In this document: piece after piece, positions 46,121-56,289 of the stretch
Layout of the letters: every line of letters starts with the position of its first letter
Numbering within the stretch: the stretch's first letter is position 1
From: Ectobius pallidus
Lineage: Eukaryota > Arthropoda > Insecta > Blattodea > Ectobiidae
DNA length: 64,000 bases
NCBI GenBank assembly: GCA_964059195.1
Contig: CAXKWD010000009.1
Span: 146,997,890-147,061,889, forward strand
Direction of reading: 5' to 3'
Notes under the pieces: generated by a model
Database searches by the model: none
What the model was told of the DNA's origin: nothing
What the model saw: the letters and a program-made list of their open reading frames with translations, nothing else
Translations under genes and position numbers: made by a program

Positions 46121-48568
46121 TCAAATTATCCGAATAGGGTTATTACAGGTTAAGTCTAACCCCTTACCACCACACCTGCAGAAGGAGCAACAGGCTACTT
46201 CATTTTCCCTACAAATGCAGGAGGATTTGGCACATTTTAAACAATTACATGCCCCAATAAAATCAGTGGGATATTTCTGTAAGTTTTTTTCTAGCATTAA
46301 ATCATCATCTATCACTGAAAAACCAAATTCGCATGGATCTAAGCCAACAAGCACATCATCAATACAGTGTCGCTGAAGGTATGTGTAGAAATATGATCTC
46401 AACAAATGGCCCTTAGCACTTCTGCTTGCAGGCGGCAAATCTTCAATGTCTACATTCTTCGCATGATGATAGAGCCACAATCTAAGTTCATCTAAAGATT
46501 TACAAGATGATCCTTTTCGTAATAACAGCACTATGTATTCTTCTGCAGATTTAAGGCTTTGTGCTACGTCATCCCAGTCAGATGATATGCCAAAGTGTTC
46601 CAAATATGTCTCAGATGCACTATGAAGAGCTGCCTTTTTGGTGCCAAATTTACTCGTATAATCTGATCCAGATAGTGCGTGGATAGCTGGAAGCAAAGAG
46701 CATAAATTTTGTCCCATTTTTTTGTGAAGATTGTGAACAGACAAAAGTCGCGTGGAATCACCAACTCCAGTGCGCACCCAAAGTTCCTGAACGCCAAGTC
46801 GATGAAGAGTAGCCCAGTGAAACAAAGCTAACGCTACTATGTCAGTGTCAGCACTAACCAGGACGATTTTATTAAACCCACACAGGGATGCACTTTTTGA
46901 ATGGATCAGCATTCTAAAGTCTGCTTCCTGTACTGACAAACAATTTAATTCTGGGAGTTTTACTTGCCTTCCACTTTGCACAGATGTACAATTAGGCCTA
47001 AATGATACCTCATCTTTTTCGTCACCACGAAAGGCACTAAAGACGTGGTTGGTACTACATGGAGTTTGAGTCAAAGAATCTATCACTGTATTGGCAATGA
47101 ACAGTTGTAAGTTCAGTTAGTTTCTTGACGATCCCCAGAAACTGCAGAGTTTAACGGGCAATGGAACATCTTCAGATATGTGGCGATACCTATAACAATG
47201 CTGCTACTTGTCTCTGCAATCTCTCAGGCTTTTTTGGTGATAGTGTGTGATAACTGTCAAAAACATAATCGACTCTGCCACAGTTCTTTGTGATACCCCC
47301 AATGTATGACGAAAAAACAGAAACTGCACCGCCAAAGGTTTTCTTTTCATTTGTCATAACTTTTCGTATGGAATTCATTATATCCACTACATAGCAAGTC
47401 ATGTCATCATAGTTGAATTATTTGTAGTCGCTGGTGCTGCCATAAGATGTTTCAAGCTCTTTTAACAATGCACTTTTTTGTGGTCTAGCCATTAAACCGT
47501 GTTCATTAAACAGTGAGCAGTTATCAGATAGATCATACCGAAAGAGCTCTTGCATGTCATATGCACGAGCTTGAGCTATTTGTATCATGCGGTGAGATGA
47601 ACTGGACTTCTTTTTGGTAACTTTCACAGTAGCCTCTGCACTTGGTGTTTTAGTGCTATGAAATGCTGGTAACATGACTTTGTGGATGGTACTTGAGAAT
47701 CTTGGGGTACGCCGTAGCGTAGTGTCGAGGCGCTGCGCTACAGACCGGAAGGTCGCGGGTTCGATTCCCGATGAGGTCGAGGGAGTTTTTCAATTGGCCT
47801 AATCCTTCTGGTGGCACTATGGCCCTGGGGTCGACTCAGCCTCTAACGGAAATGAGTACCAGGAGCAATCCTGGGGTAAAGGCGGCCGGTGCGTAAGGCT
47901 GACAACCTTACCACCTTCAAGTGCCGAATGTCCAAAATCTAGGAGCCTCAACCTCCTGGAACCCTCTGGGCCTCCATGGCCTGTATAGGGATCACTTTAC
48001 CTTTTACTTGAGAATCTTATTGTTTTGGCTTCGTACCGTGTTTTGCGCAGGGTAGAATACAAATCGTCACCAGTCTTAATACGTTTACTATATTTTCCTT
48101 GGCATCTTGTGAAACCAGTGCTTTTGTTACTAGATTGTGTAATGGATTAGGAAGCATATCAAATGGGTTACCTTTTTCTAGAATATATTTAAACATTGAG
48201 GTCACCTTTGCGTCTAAGTACTTGGTTTGCTTCTTAGAAAACTCATGGTGGATGTTCAAACCGTTGACAAAAGCAATGGAGTCTGTTACTTCCCGAAATA
48301 GATTGGATATTATCAGACACTCATGATGTGTAACCTTCCATTCTGCTACAAACTGTTTTTGATTAGTACGCCCTACGATGCCAGATGAGCTCTTTTGGGA
48401 TCTATTAATGGTCTGTTCCAATGCCATATCCGCAGCAACAGCTGAACATTTATGGTCAAACAGCTTAACAACATGCTTCCCTTTCATGAACATTTCGGGG
48501 CTGTCTTGGGTAGTCTTCTCATGTCTTCCAGATATGTCTTCAGAACGTACTTGATCTAAATACAACAT
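46121..48568 (-). pseudogene. PIN/XPG-like nuclease with Cys-rich C-terminus, transposon-encoded, decayed
   Basis: Four minus-strand pieces make one protein. 48568-~48090 carries GKHVVKLFDHKCSAVAADM and ALEQTINRSQKSSSGIVG. About 48090-47190 continues in another frame (LYSTLRKTRYEAKTIRFSST, then KVMLPAFHSTKT) with an in-frame TAA at 47418-47420. A second frameshift near 47200 leads to LPVKLCSFWGSS, an in-frame TAA near 47118, and the long 46121-47086 piece. That piece keeps the nuclease acid motifs EAD, SADTDIVALALFHW and HALSGSDYTSKFGTK, then CNCLKCAKSSCICRENEVAC with further cysteines, a CXC/Cys8-like zinc module. The family is multi-copy in many invertebrates. The N-terminus is missing at a repeat junction at 48569. 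The copy cannot encode a full product. Confidence 0.75.
47704..48004 (+). mobile_element. tRNA-derived SINE (family 1) inside the Academ-like gene
   Basis: 301 bp, starting ggggtacgccgtagcg with a B-box-like ggttcgattcc and ending tcactttacctttt. It is flanked by the exact 14-bp duplication tacttgagaatctt (47690-47703 and 48005-48018). Homologous copies lie at 62748-63055, 12844-13142 (-) and 11173-11474 (-). Confidence 0.92.
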
Positions 48569-48760
48569 TTTGTTTTCATACGATTTTCCGTTTTGGAGCT
48601 AGGCTGTTCACAGACATCCACGCAGACACACACACACACAGACACACAGACGCATAGACGCAGAGACATGTTTCCGAAAATAGTATTTTTGGATTCAGGG
48701 GACCTCCAAACGTGTATTTATGTTAGAAACTCAACTTCTAATTTGGGGGTCGAAAACCAT
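48569..48760 (+). repeat. Repeat X inside the Academ-like element
   Basis: Begins exactly where the nuclease coding frame stops being recognisable, so it may have replaced the gene's 5' part. Contains an expanded cacaca/gacaca tract. Confidence 0.72.
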
Positions 48761-48865
48761 ACTTCTTCTACCTAATTGCACACTTTGTGCATTTACATCA
48801 ATTATTTGGACCAAATACCCCTTCCATTAGGTTTATATAGGACAAAATAGCACAAAAAGTGCTAG

Positions 48866-49076
48866 TTTCATGCAAATCGATCAAGTATTAACAAAGATAT
48901 GAGGAGTTCTGTGATCGAGCGGCCGCCATACTTGATGACGTCATAGCTGGAAAATGTACCAGGTGGTGGATGTCCACCCGAGCCCAAAATACTTACTAGG
49001 GTACCTACTAAACATTCCTGAAAAGAAACTCTCCCTACGCAAATTTTCCCACAGGACTGCAGCCAGGTCCTGGACT
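48866..49076 (-). repeat. Right TIR of the Academ-like element
   Basis: Inverted match to 45709-45919. The inner limit is set where homology stops after the ttgcatgaaa block. Confidence 0.82.
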
Positions 49077-49080
49077 ACTC

Positions 49081-49330
49081 GGTAAGGGTAACTCTTTATT
49101 GACTAGGCCTACATCTACAATTACATACTGTTTTCAAAATTAATCGAACTGTTACAGTTATGGGTAATTATCGTTTCAAAATGGCAGTCACGTTTCATAC
49201 ACTGAAATGCCGTTTCCTTGATAACTTCCAAAAATATAAATATTTCTGAGTGATTTTTTGGGGTGTGTATTAGTTAATATCATATGAACAACACTATTTA
49301 CAATCATTCATTTGACGTCAATATTTTATG

Positions 49331-49374
<44 letters not shown>

Positions 49375-49609
49375 GAAAACTTCATTGAATAAGGTGTAAA
49401 GAAAATTGAAAAATTAATTGCAACCAGCTTATAATAAATTATTTTTTAAATTTCATTTAGTTGTATTTTATAAGTTTTAGCACACTCCCTTCCCCCCAGA
49501 TTAAAATCCTAGCTGTGCAGCAACAATGTATAGCATCAGATTTTATTTTATGCAACGAGAAAATGTTACCAGATATAGGAAATAATTTTAGCTTATTGTT
49601 ATGTTTCAG
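49081..49609. other. Intron or upstream sequence of the cotransporter gene
   Basis: Holds the TA microsatellite and AT-rich sequence up to the exon a acceptor. No earlier exon or promoter could be identified. Confidence 0.6.
49333..49371. repeat. TA microsatellite
   Basis: About 19 TA units in the stretch upstream of cotransporter exon a. Confidence 0.95.
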
Positions 49610-49684
49610 AGGCCTGTGGAAGAAGAAACTCAGCGCCAGAAAAAGGGCAAAGTTATCAAGTTCGGATGGCTGGAAGGCGTATTT
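49610..49684 (+). CDS. SLC12A (NKCC/NCC-type) cotransporter, exon a: end of N-terminal tail
   Basis: First recognisable exon of a sodium-(potassium)-chloride cotransporter, a plasma-membrane carrier that couples Cl- (and K+) uptake to the Na+ gradient. The exon is 25 codons, phase 0 at both ends, from RPVEEETQRQKKG to KFGWLEGVF, with acceptor tttcag and donor gtaagt. The KFGW-x-GV motif directly before TM1 is a hallmark of the family. Splicing to the next exon gives a continuous reading frame. No start codon or earlier exon was recognised upstream, so the regulatory N-terminus (phosphosites, kinase docking) is not visible here. Family assignment is strong. Which insect paralogue (the Ncc69 type or the CG31547 type of Drosophila) is not settled by these exons read by eye. 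Confidence 0.9.
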
Positions 49685-49768
49685 GTAAGTTGTCACATAG
49701 TTTAATATAGCCTATACACGGTACATGTAGAGTGTATTGAATAACTAATATGCATGTTTCTATTGTAG

Positions 49769-49844
49769 ATGCGATGTCTTCTCAACATATGGGGTGTTAT
49801 GCTATTCCTGCGACTGTCCTGGGTCGTGGGACAGGCTGGAATAG
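49769..49844 (+). CDS. SLC12A cotransporter, exon b: TM1
   Basis: Follows an 84-bp intron (49685-49768), the shortest in the gene. It starts [18 protein letters not shown] and ends VVGQAGI plus one base (phase 1). The RCxLNIWGV and GQAGI motifs of TM1 are the most conserved signature of the family. Acceptor tattgtag, donor gtgaga. The internal ATG at the exon start is not a translation start. A long TTA microsatellite begins only a few bases after the donor. Confidence 0.93.
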
Positions 49845-49849
49845 GTGAG

Positions 49850-49876
49850 AAACTATTATTATTATTATTATTACTA

Positions 49877-49912
<36 letters not shown>

Positions 49913-49951
49913 ATTATTATTATTATTATTACTACATTATTATTATTATTA

Positions 49952-50046
<95 letters not shown>
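49850..50046 (+). repeat. TTA microsatellite
   Basis: About 195 bp of (TTA)n with a few interruptions, beginning only a few bases after the exon b splice donor. Confidence 0.95.
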
Positions 50047-50505
50047 GGGGCGGATTTATAAGACATGTCATATTTTCCCTTTTGCATTATTTCAGGTTTC
50101 CGACTAATTTAAACCCGATTCCAAGCATCCTGGTGAAAATGGAACGGCTTTTATCGTGCATATAACCGCATATTTAGGAAATTTTCAACTATTGTAGCAT
50201 ATTTAGTATGAATATGCATATTTAGGACAAATTCTGGCATATTTGTGTGCTTATTAAAGAAATTTTGAAGTTTCATGTCATATTTTGTAATTATACTGAT
50301 ACTTTTTGAGAATTTACAGATAGTTTAAATAATTAACACTATACTTTAATAAAATGAATTGTAATGAAACTAAAAAAATATATACACAATGTGAAAGTGG
50401 TAAAGTCATATTTTAAATTTTATGGTCATATTTTAATGTTTTTTAGGTCATAAATGCATGTAACTTATATATCCTATTTTTTAGGTCATAGAAATCCGCC
50501 CCCTA
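50045..50505. mobile_element. TIR element, probably hAT-type
   Basis: Ends TAGGGGCGGATTT and AAATCCGCCCCCTA, with repeated catattta motifs inside. The left flank is inside the TTA microsatellite, so no duplication can be assigned. Confidence 0.65.
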
Positions 50506-50602
50506 CTGATAAGGAAAGTCTTAAAATTATCAGGTAATATAACTTTTTAGTCCCAAGTACAAATGATTTTATGCATTTTTTTTTAGAGAAATTAAATTTA
50601 TT

Positions 50603-50925
50603 AAGTGCCAGAATGATACTTAATGAGATTGTGTGGTTGATAGCAAATGTCTGTCTGTCTGTCCGTGTGTCTGTATACACGATAACTTGAGTACACTTTA
50701 TAAGATTTTCATGAAACTTGGTACACACATTTATAACGTCCATGGGACGAAGCCTATTGATATTGGACCAAATCGGTTGACCGGTACATTAGTAATGCCC
50801 AATTTAGTGCCTATTTTATGGTGATATATTAGAAAGAATTTATCAAATACAAATCAGTTCTCATGACAACATATTGTTTTAGAATGTTCATATACAGATT
50901 TGAGAGTTTCCTGAAACCGACCTGT
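50603..50925 (+). repeat. Family Q repeat in cotransporter intron
   Basis: Starts aagtgccagaatg and is truncated on the 3' side. Lies between exons b and c. Confidence 0.8.
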
Positions 50926-51132
50926 GGTCATATGTTAATGTTTGGGTGCCAGACTTTTGACAACAAACCAATATGAGTAAGACTCATTCAGAGGCTAGTG
51001 TAGACATACATCGGACTGTACATAACTAATGAAAGTGCTTCTACTGTATTTTTGTCATAATTACATTTGCGCCTCCTGTAAACATGTCCCTAATAATTAT
51101 GTAAATAACAATTGATATGTTTGATGTTATAG

Positions 51133-51228
51133 TGGAAGGAATAGCGGTGATATGCCTCGCCAATGTGGTAACCATGGTGACAACCATATCCATGTCTGCC
51201 GTCTGCACCAATGGCCTTATTAAAGGAG
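51133..51228 (+). CDS. SLC12A cotransporter, exon c: TM2
   Basis: The phase-1 codon is completed across the intron to give V. The exon then reads EGIAVICLANVVTMVTTISM and SAVCTNGLIKG, ending in phase 1 before gtaata. It is one hydrophobic helix followed by the conserved (T/S)NG...(K/R)GGG turn that leads into TM3. Acceptor ttatag. The intron before it (49845-51132) carries a TTA microsatellite, a TIR element and a family Q repeat. Confidence 0.92.
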
Positions 51229-51608
51229 GTAATAATCTTATTACTCATGCTACGGTGAATAGCAAAGTTGGTTTGATTTCAGTTATTTTGAAAAACAAAC
51301 TACAATTTCTATTTTATTTTTATGTTAAAACCAAATAATTCGTGTGATGTAAAATATTGCATATTTCTACAAAACCATATCATCACTGGGATATTTGAAG
51401 TATTGTTGTGTTTATTTTCACAATTCTTACTGGTTGACAATTAACACTTGCCTGTAGTGTGACACAATCTCCCTGACCTACATATCGAAAATATAACTAT
51501 TTCTATATTGAAATTAAATATAAAATACATTCCCTAGGAATGAGGCTTCGTGCTAAAGTAATAGGCCTATACACTATAGCAAAAATAAATTTCCATGAAT
51601 ATCTCTGC

Positions 51609-52202
51609 TAGGGATGGGTCGATACCAGATTTTCTCGATACTCAATACATGTTACCAATACATGATTTTTCCATCGATACCGTCAAAATTTCCAGTTTCA
51701 ATAAATGGGTTCATTAAAAATTAAAATTTGAGAGAACTGTGTAATACCAACTAAATTAAGTGTGCATATTTAATGAGACAAAATTTAATATCATCAGTAG
51801 CCTATAATTATTTTTAAACTCTACATTAAAACTAAAATTAGTTTTTGAAACAGTCCACTTACAAGTTTTTGTTCAAAAATTACAATGGTTGTTATTGAAA
51901 CGTTTGACAGGAAACGAAACAATTAAGAATCTCCTCTGTTTGGATTTTAAAAGTCGGAAAGTCTTTATTTATGACCTGACAAAAGTCACAGAGCGGTTTT
52001 CTCCATTTCAAGGAGAAATAGAAATACTTACTATATTTAGTAGACTACAAAAAGCAGAAAGAGATACCGCATTTCCTTAAATTGCAGAATCACCAAAGTA
52101 TCGAAAAAGCATTGAGCGAGTTCTCTGAAGTATCGCTCAATGCCGATACCATGCAAGTATCAAGAGTATCGAGGTATCGAAAGTATCGAGAACCCATCCC
52201 TA
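51609..52202. mobile_element. hAT-type MITE in cotransporter intron
   Basis: 594 bp, termini TAGGGATGGGT and ACCCATCCCTA, 8-bp flanks atctctgc/atctctac (one mismatch). Subterminal GTATCGA-type motifs repeat at both ends. An internal 63-codon frame has no recognised homology. Confidence 0.85.
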
Positions 52203-52324
52203 ATCTCTACACATTTTAATCTGAAATAACTGTTGGCCAAGTTTTGTGGCATCTGTGGGACTTTTTCACCCCCATGCTTTGTTCCTGATATTATGAACCA
52301 TTCATTCTTTCAAATGTCCTTTTA

Positions 52325-52716
52325 AACGGCTGCCAAACATGGTCGCTTACAGACGCACAAACTAAAAGGAAAACGGAAAATTAAGAGAAAGATTTTAGGA
52401 ATTAGTCTCCAAGACAGCATAAAAACAAAGAATTGAAGCTGAGAAGCTGTGCAGAAGATGCAGCCCAGACAGCTGCAAGACTAAAATGGAGATGGGGAGG
52501 ACGTGCAACCCGACGTAACCAAGCAAGATGGGCATACACTATAACTGTTTGGGACCCAAGGACAGGCAAAAGGAGCAGAGGTAGACCGAGACAAAGATGG
52601 GCACAACAGTTTTTGGAAGCAGCTGGGTCACAATGGACAAGAATAGCCAAGGATAGGAAAAAATGGAAAGAACTAATGTTAAATGTAGAAAAACTAAAAG
52701 TGGAGTGAAGTGAGGT
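52325..52716 (+). pseudogene. Non-LTR reverse transcriptase C-terminus
   Basis: 52433-52708 reads KWRWGGRATRRNQARW, then WDPRTGKRSRGRPRQRW and WTRIAKDRKKWKEL. The GKR-x-RGRP-x-RW block is the usual C-terminal signature of these LINEs. 5' truncated; lies between exons c and d. Confidence 0.8.
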
Positions 52717-52943
52717 GTGACACAAAGAGTGGAAGTGATACAGTGGATGTGCATATAAATAGGAACAGAAAAAAAAAGGCCAAATAGTGCCTTGATTAAA
52801 GAACTTTTCTTCCCTAGAGTGCACATTTGGCTAAATGTTAAAATGTTTACACCAAATTTTATTTTAACACAATTTATGACAGGCTATGAAAAATTTGGGA
52901 GTTATTTTTTACGATTTAATATTATTTCAGATAGTGGTTATAA

Positions 52944-53255
52944 TTGTGTCAGAAATCCATACTAAGTGTAAAACACATTTTGTTTGATTGTCCTATGTTC
53001 AAAACGAAAAGACTCCAGCTAAATTTGCTTTTTGAAGATTGTGACGAAATTTCCATGTGTCAAAACATTTTCACGAAGCAATGTTATTATAATCATTTTA
53101 TGCAGTATCTAACATATATTCACAACCATATGTAATTAATATTCTATATGTTACTGTATTTATTGCTGTGTTAAGCTATAACCCTAACTTGCCTTTTCTG
53201 ACAAAATAGGGTTCATAAAGATTTGGAGATACAATAAATAAATAAATAAATAAAT
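52944..53255 (+). pseudogene. Non-LTR retrotransposon 3' end with AAAT tail
   Basis: CQKSILSVKHILFDCPMFKT (C-x-x-H-x-x-x-C knuckle) to a stop at 53135, then a 3' UTR (ataaccctaacttgcc) and (AAAT)n tail. Confidence 0.78.
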
Positions 53256-53754
53256 AGGTACAGAATAATTTAAGTAAAGAGTTACATGAAAGCTCACAGG
53301 GGCTAACTAGCTCTCCATATGAGTTTGACTGAGCTAACCCTACCAGAAGGTAGGCGGCCCTTGCCCGCTACAAATGTTATTTATTATTGTTATTTATTAT
53401 TGCTTGAAGCAAGCAGCTCATTTTGTTCAATAAAATGTATTCTTCTATTTTTATTTTTTTAACAGAAATCCTCTTTGCAATTAGAGCGTGCAAATGTAGG
53501 CAATCATGATCTAGTGAGTATAACCATTTCCTGCTATACCTCTCATCTCTCACATCATCAGCCACCTTCAACTTTTTATTCATTATGGTAGAAAGAAATG
53601 TGTTATTTTCCAATTCACTAAGAACAAAATTATAACTGAATTGAATTCAACGTTGTCAAACACTTTACACAGCGTATAGAAGTGAATTTTGTCCTGCCGC
53701 CATGACAGCAAAGTAATGACTTTGTAATTCATGTCATGACAATGGTATTCATTT

Positions 53755-54010
53755 GGAAAGGTGAAGTCAGACTGAAAAATTTATATCCATAGCCAGGATT
53801 TCAACCAGGATCTTCGGCTTTCTGTGATGCTGCTCTCATATTGAGACTGCCTGGTGGTATACTGGGATATGTGAATCAGTTGGAGAATTTAATGTTGTAT
53901 CAGCATGTTGCTATGATAGCTCAAAGGTAGAGCAGCTGCACAGAGAGATGAAGATCCTGGTTCAAATCCCGGCAATGGCATTGAACTTTTCAGTCTGACT
54001 TCATCTTTCC
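53755..54010. repeat. Head-to-head pair of tRNA-derived modules, second type
   Basis: Outer inverted ends ggaaaggtgaagtcagac and gtctgacttcatctttcc. tRNA-like modules on the minus strand (about 53788-53840) and the plus strand (about 53910-53985, gatagctcaaaggtagagc and ggttcaaatcccgg). Lies in the intron before exon d. Confidence 0.78.
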
Positions 54011-54119
54011 ATCTTAGCCTACACACGGCCAGTGTGAATAGAATTATCATTCCACTTATATTCATTTGTTTAAAAGTCCAAAATATAAATCTGAATCCCT
54101 TTTGGTATATCACAGTAAG

Positions 54120-54749
54120 GAAACAGATAGTAATATTGGTGGATTCAATGTCAGCACTACAAGCAATAACTGAGAACCAACAAAACATTCCCATCATTCA
54201 GGATATCAGAACCATGTATGAAATTATTGTGGAAGCACAAGGTAAATGCATTATGTTTCAATGGGTACCCTCACATGTGGGGCTGATGGGCAACGAACAA
54301 GCAGACCATTTACCAAAGAAAGGCTCCAAAATCAAACAGAGAACAGCAAACGAGGTAACAATACAAAGGAGGCAACAGGATCTTGAACACAAAATACATC
54401 AAAACAGAATACAACAGAATACAAAAGACCTCCAAGGCAGGAGATATGAACACACAACTAAACATGCAGAAAAAATCAAACACCTCCCCAGAAAAACAGT
54501 AGTAGCGCTCTTCAGACTGAAAACAGGCCATGACTGTCTAGATGACCACCTTAATAGAATGGGAATTGTCCCCCAGAACCAACAGATGCTCCTTGTGCGG
54601 TGAAAGTGTCCTCCAAATCAAGGAACACCTGCTGCACTGCAGGCGATTAGACCCCGAGAAAAAGAAGAAACAAGATCTAGTGGGACTCTATTGGGAAGCA
54701 GGAGGATTAATGGTGTAAACCAAGCTCCAACCATTTGAAAACAACAACA
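54120..54749 (+). pseudogene. 5'-truncated LINE: RNase H domain and C-terminal knuckle
   Basis: Flanked by the exact 13-bp duplication atatcacagtaag (54107-54119, 54750-54762). Reads VILVDSMSALQAI, FQWVPSHVGLMGNEQADHL (RNase H active-site region), then RLKTGHDCLDDHLNRMGI. A frameshift near 54570 leads to CALCGESVLQIKEHLLHCRR and a stop. The flank-matched truncation shows a normal target-primed insertion. Confidence 0.88.
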
Positions 54750-54999
54750 ATATCACAGTAAGAAATGTGACAAATTTTAAGTAAACGTTTTAGGCAAAAC
54801 ACTTATTGAAACTCAACATTATACAAATTCGTGAAGTCAGAGTGAAAAAATCTTGATTGATATTTCAATGGTATTGATCCAGTATTCACTTTCAAAACTG
54901 TAAAATGGCAGGAAATGTAATAACATAACAACCCATTTGTAAATGTTCTACTGATACTAGTAGGCCTATATAAAGTAATAACGAAGTGTTTATGTGTAG

Positions 55000-55256
55000 G
55001 TGGGATCTACTACATGATTTCTCGTTCCTTGGGACCGGAGTTTGGAGGAGCAATCGGACTCATGTTCACGCTAGCCAACTCAGTCGCTGTGTCCATGTAC
55101 ATCGTCGGGTTCTGTGAGTCGCTGCAGGACCTGCTAAGGTTCTCATTCAACACAACTCTCATAGATGGAGCCAGCAACGACATTCGTGTGGTGGGGCTCA
55201 TCACACTCATAGGCATTCTGGTGCTGGCTATCATCGGCATGGACTGGGTCACACGG
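55000..55256 (+). CDS. SLC12A cotransporter, exon d: TM3-TM4
   Basis: 257 bp, phase 1 to 0, acceptor tgtgtag and donor gtaagt. It contains GGIYYMISRSLGPEFGGAIG, the best known sequence block of cation-chloride cotransporters, then a TM3 helix (LMFTLANSVAVSMYIVGF), a loop, and TM4 (VGLITLIGILVLAIIGMDWV). The first codon completes the GGG of the previous exon. The exon is intact and uninterrupted despite a 3.8-kb upstream intron packed with LINE and hAT relics. Confidence 0.95.
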
Positions 55257-55295
55257 GTAAGTCAAACACAAAGTTCACAAAAAAAGCCATTTAAA

Positions 55296-56062
55296 TATCG
55301 AGTGCACAAAATAATGCTTTAGCGGACGAATCTACGAGGGTCGCCCAGAAAGTAATGCACCACTTTTTTTTCTTCAACAATTATTTATTGAACACAATGA
55401 AACTTACACAGAAGAAAGAATGACGTTTCTTCTACACTCCCTATTTTTCCATGTAATCTCCGTCCTGTTCTATGGCCTTCCTCCAGCGAGACACAAGGGT
55501 GCGTATGCCCTGTCGGTACCACTCCTTGTTCTGGTCACGAAGCCATTTCTGCCACAATCCTGGACAAGAACGCTTCCCCATCAGCTTCAAAATGTTTCAG
55601 CAACTCAGAAGAAATGTTTGGTCCATTGTAAGACAGCGTGGAACCCATCGTGCACACACTTTAGAGTAAACAAGAACACGGATGATTGCATCCATACTTC
55701 CTTTGCTGATTGACAGCTTCAGCTGAGGGGAAAGCGTTCTTGTCCAGGATTGTGACAGAAATGTGCAGAAATGGCTTTGTGATCAGAACAAGGAGTGGTT
55801 CCAACAGGGCATACACGCCCTCGTGTCTCACTCGAGGAAGGCCATAGAATGGGACAGAGATTATGTGAAAAAATAGGGAGTATAGAAGAAATGTCATTCT
55901 TTCTTGTGTGTAAGTTTCATTGTGTTCAATAAATAATTGTTGAAGAAAAAAAAAATGTGGTGCATTACTTTCTGGGCGACCCTCACAGTATTGTGGCCGA
56001 GGCATAAACCAAGGCTGAAATGCTGGATGAGTCCACTAAGTTTTGCGTACATGGTGCATTCA
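55296..56062. repeat. Family V hairpin repeat split by mariner relic B
   Basis: 55296-55334 and 55986-56062 together match the reverse complement of 40095-40203. It lies in the cotransporter intron after exon d. Confidence 0.8.
55335..55985. mobile_element. Fold-back mariner relic (B) inside V hairpin repeat
   Basis: 651 bp, ends cgagggtcgcccagaaagt and actttctgggcgaccctca. Arms of ~250 bp each encode a mariner C-terminus (RDQNKEWYRQGIRTLVSRW on the minus strand; the same outward on the plus strand). The left TA (55333-55334) is matched by CA (55986-55987) on the right, explained by one transition when compared with the V copy at 40.1 kb. Confidence 0.85.
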
Positions 56063-56289
56063 ATAGTTTTTAGTAAAAGTTCTGTAATTTTACTACTAGT
56101 GAGCTCAATTTTTCACTCATTTTCAATGATTCTGCATACAGAAATCAAACATACTGGCGATTGTGTCAGTAGTGCATGTTTATAAGCTTCGCTTGCTGTG
56201 GATTGTTTCTTTTCCTTTAAAAAAACTTTCAAAACATCATTTAGATAATAACGTTCATTAAGTAACTAAATATGTTTACAACAATTGAA

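Larger units (their letters stand above)
45709..49076 (-). mobile_element. DNA transposon with ~210-bp TIRs, Academ-like (inferred)
   Basis: Left arm 45709-45919 and right arm about 48866-49076 are inverted repeats with roughly 85-90% identity by eye. They share a CCACCACCTGGTACATTTT block, TGACGTCAT and GGCGGCC. Outer ends read agtccTggacctg and agtccAggacctg. The bases tactc flank both sides (45703-45707, 49076-49080), compatible with a short 3-5-bp duplication whose exact register I cannot fix. Inside lie a decayed minus-strand nuclease gene, a SINE and a CA-repeat-bearing segment also present at 10.79-10.96 kb. The nuclease-plus-cysteine-cluster gene and short duplication fit the Academ superfamily as I know it. 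The class II nature is seen directly; the superfamily name is inference. Confidence 0.8.

Noticed and set aside
49769..50165. Open frames of poly-Tyr/Ile/Leu next to the TM1 exon
   Set aside because: They are read-through of exon b and intron into the TTA microsatellite; low complexity only.
52402..52824. 140-residue minus-strand frame with hydrophobic stretches
   Set aside because: Antisense shadow of the LINE reverse transcriptase fragment at 52433-52708.
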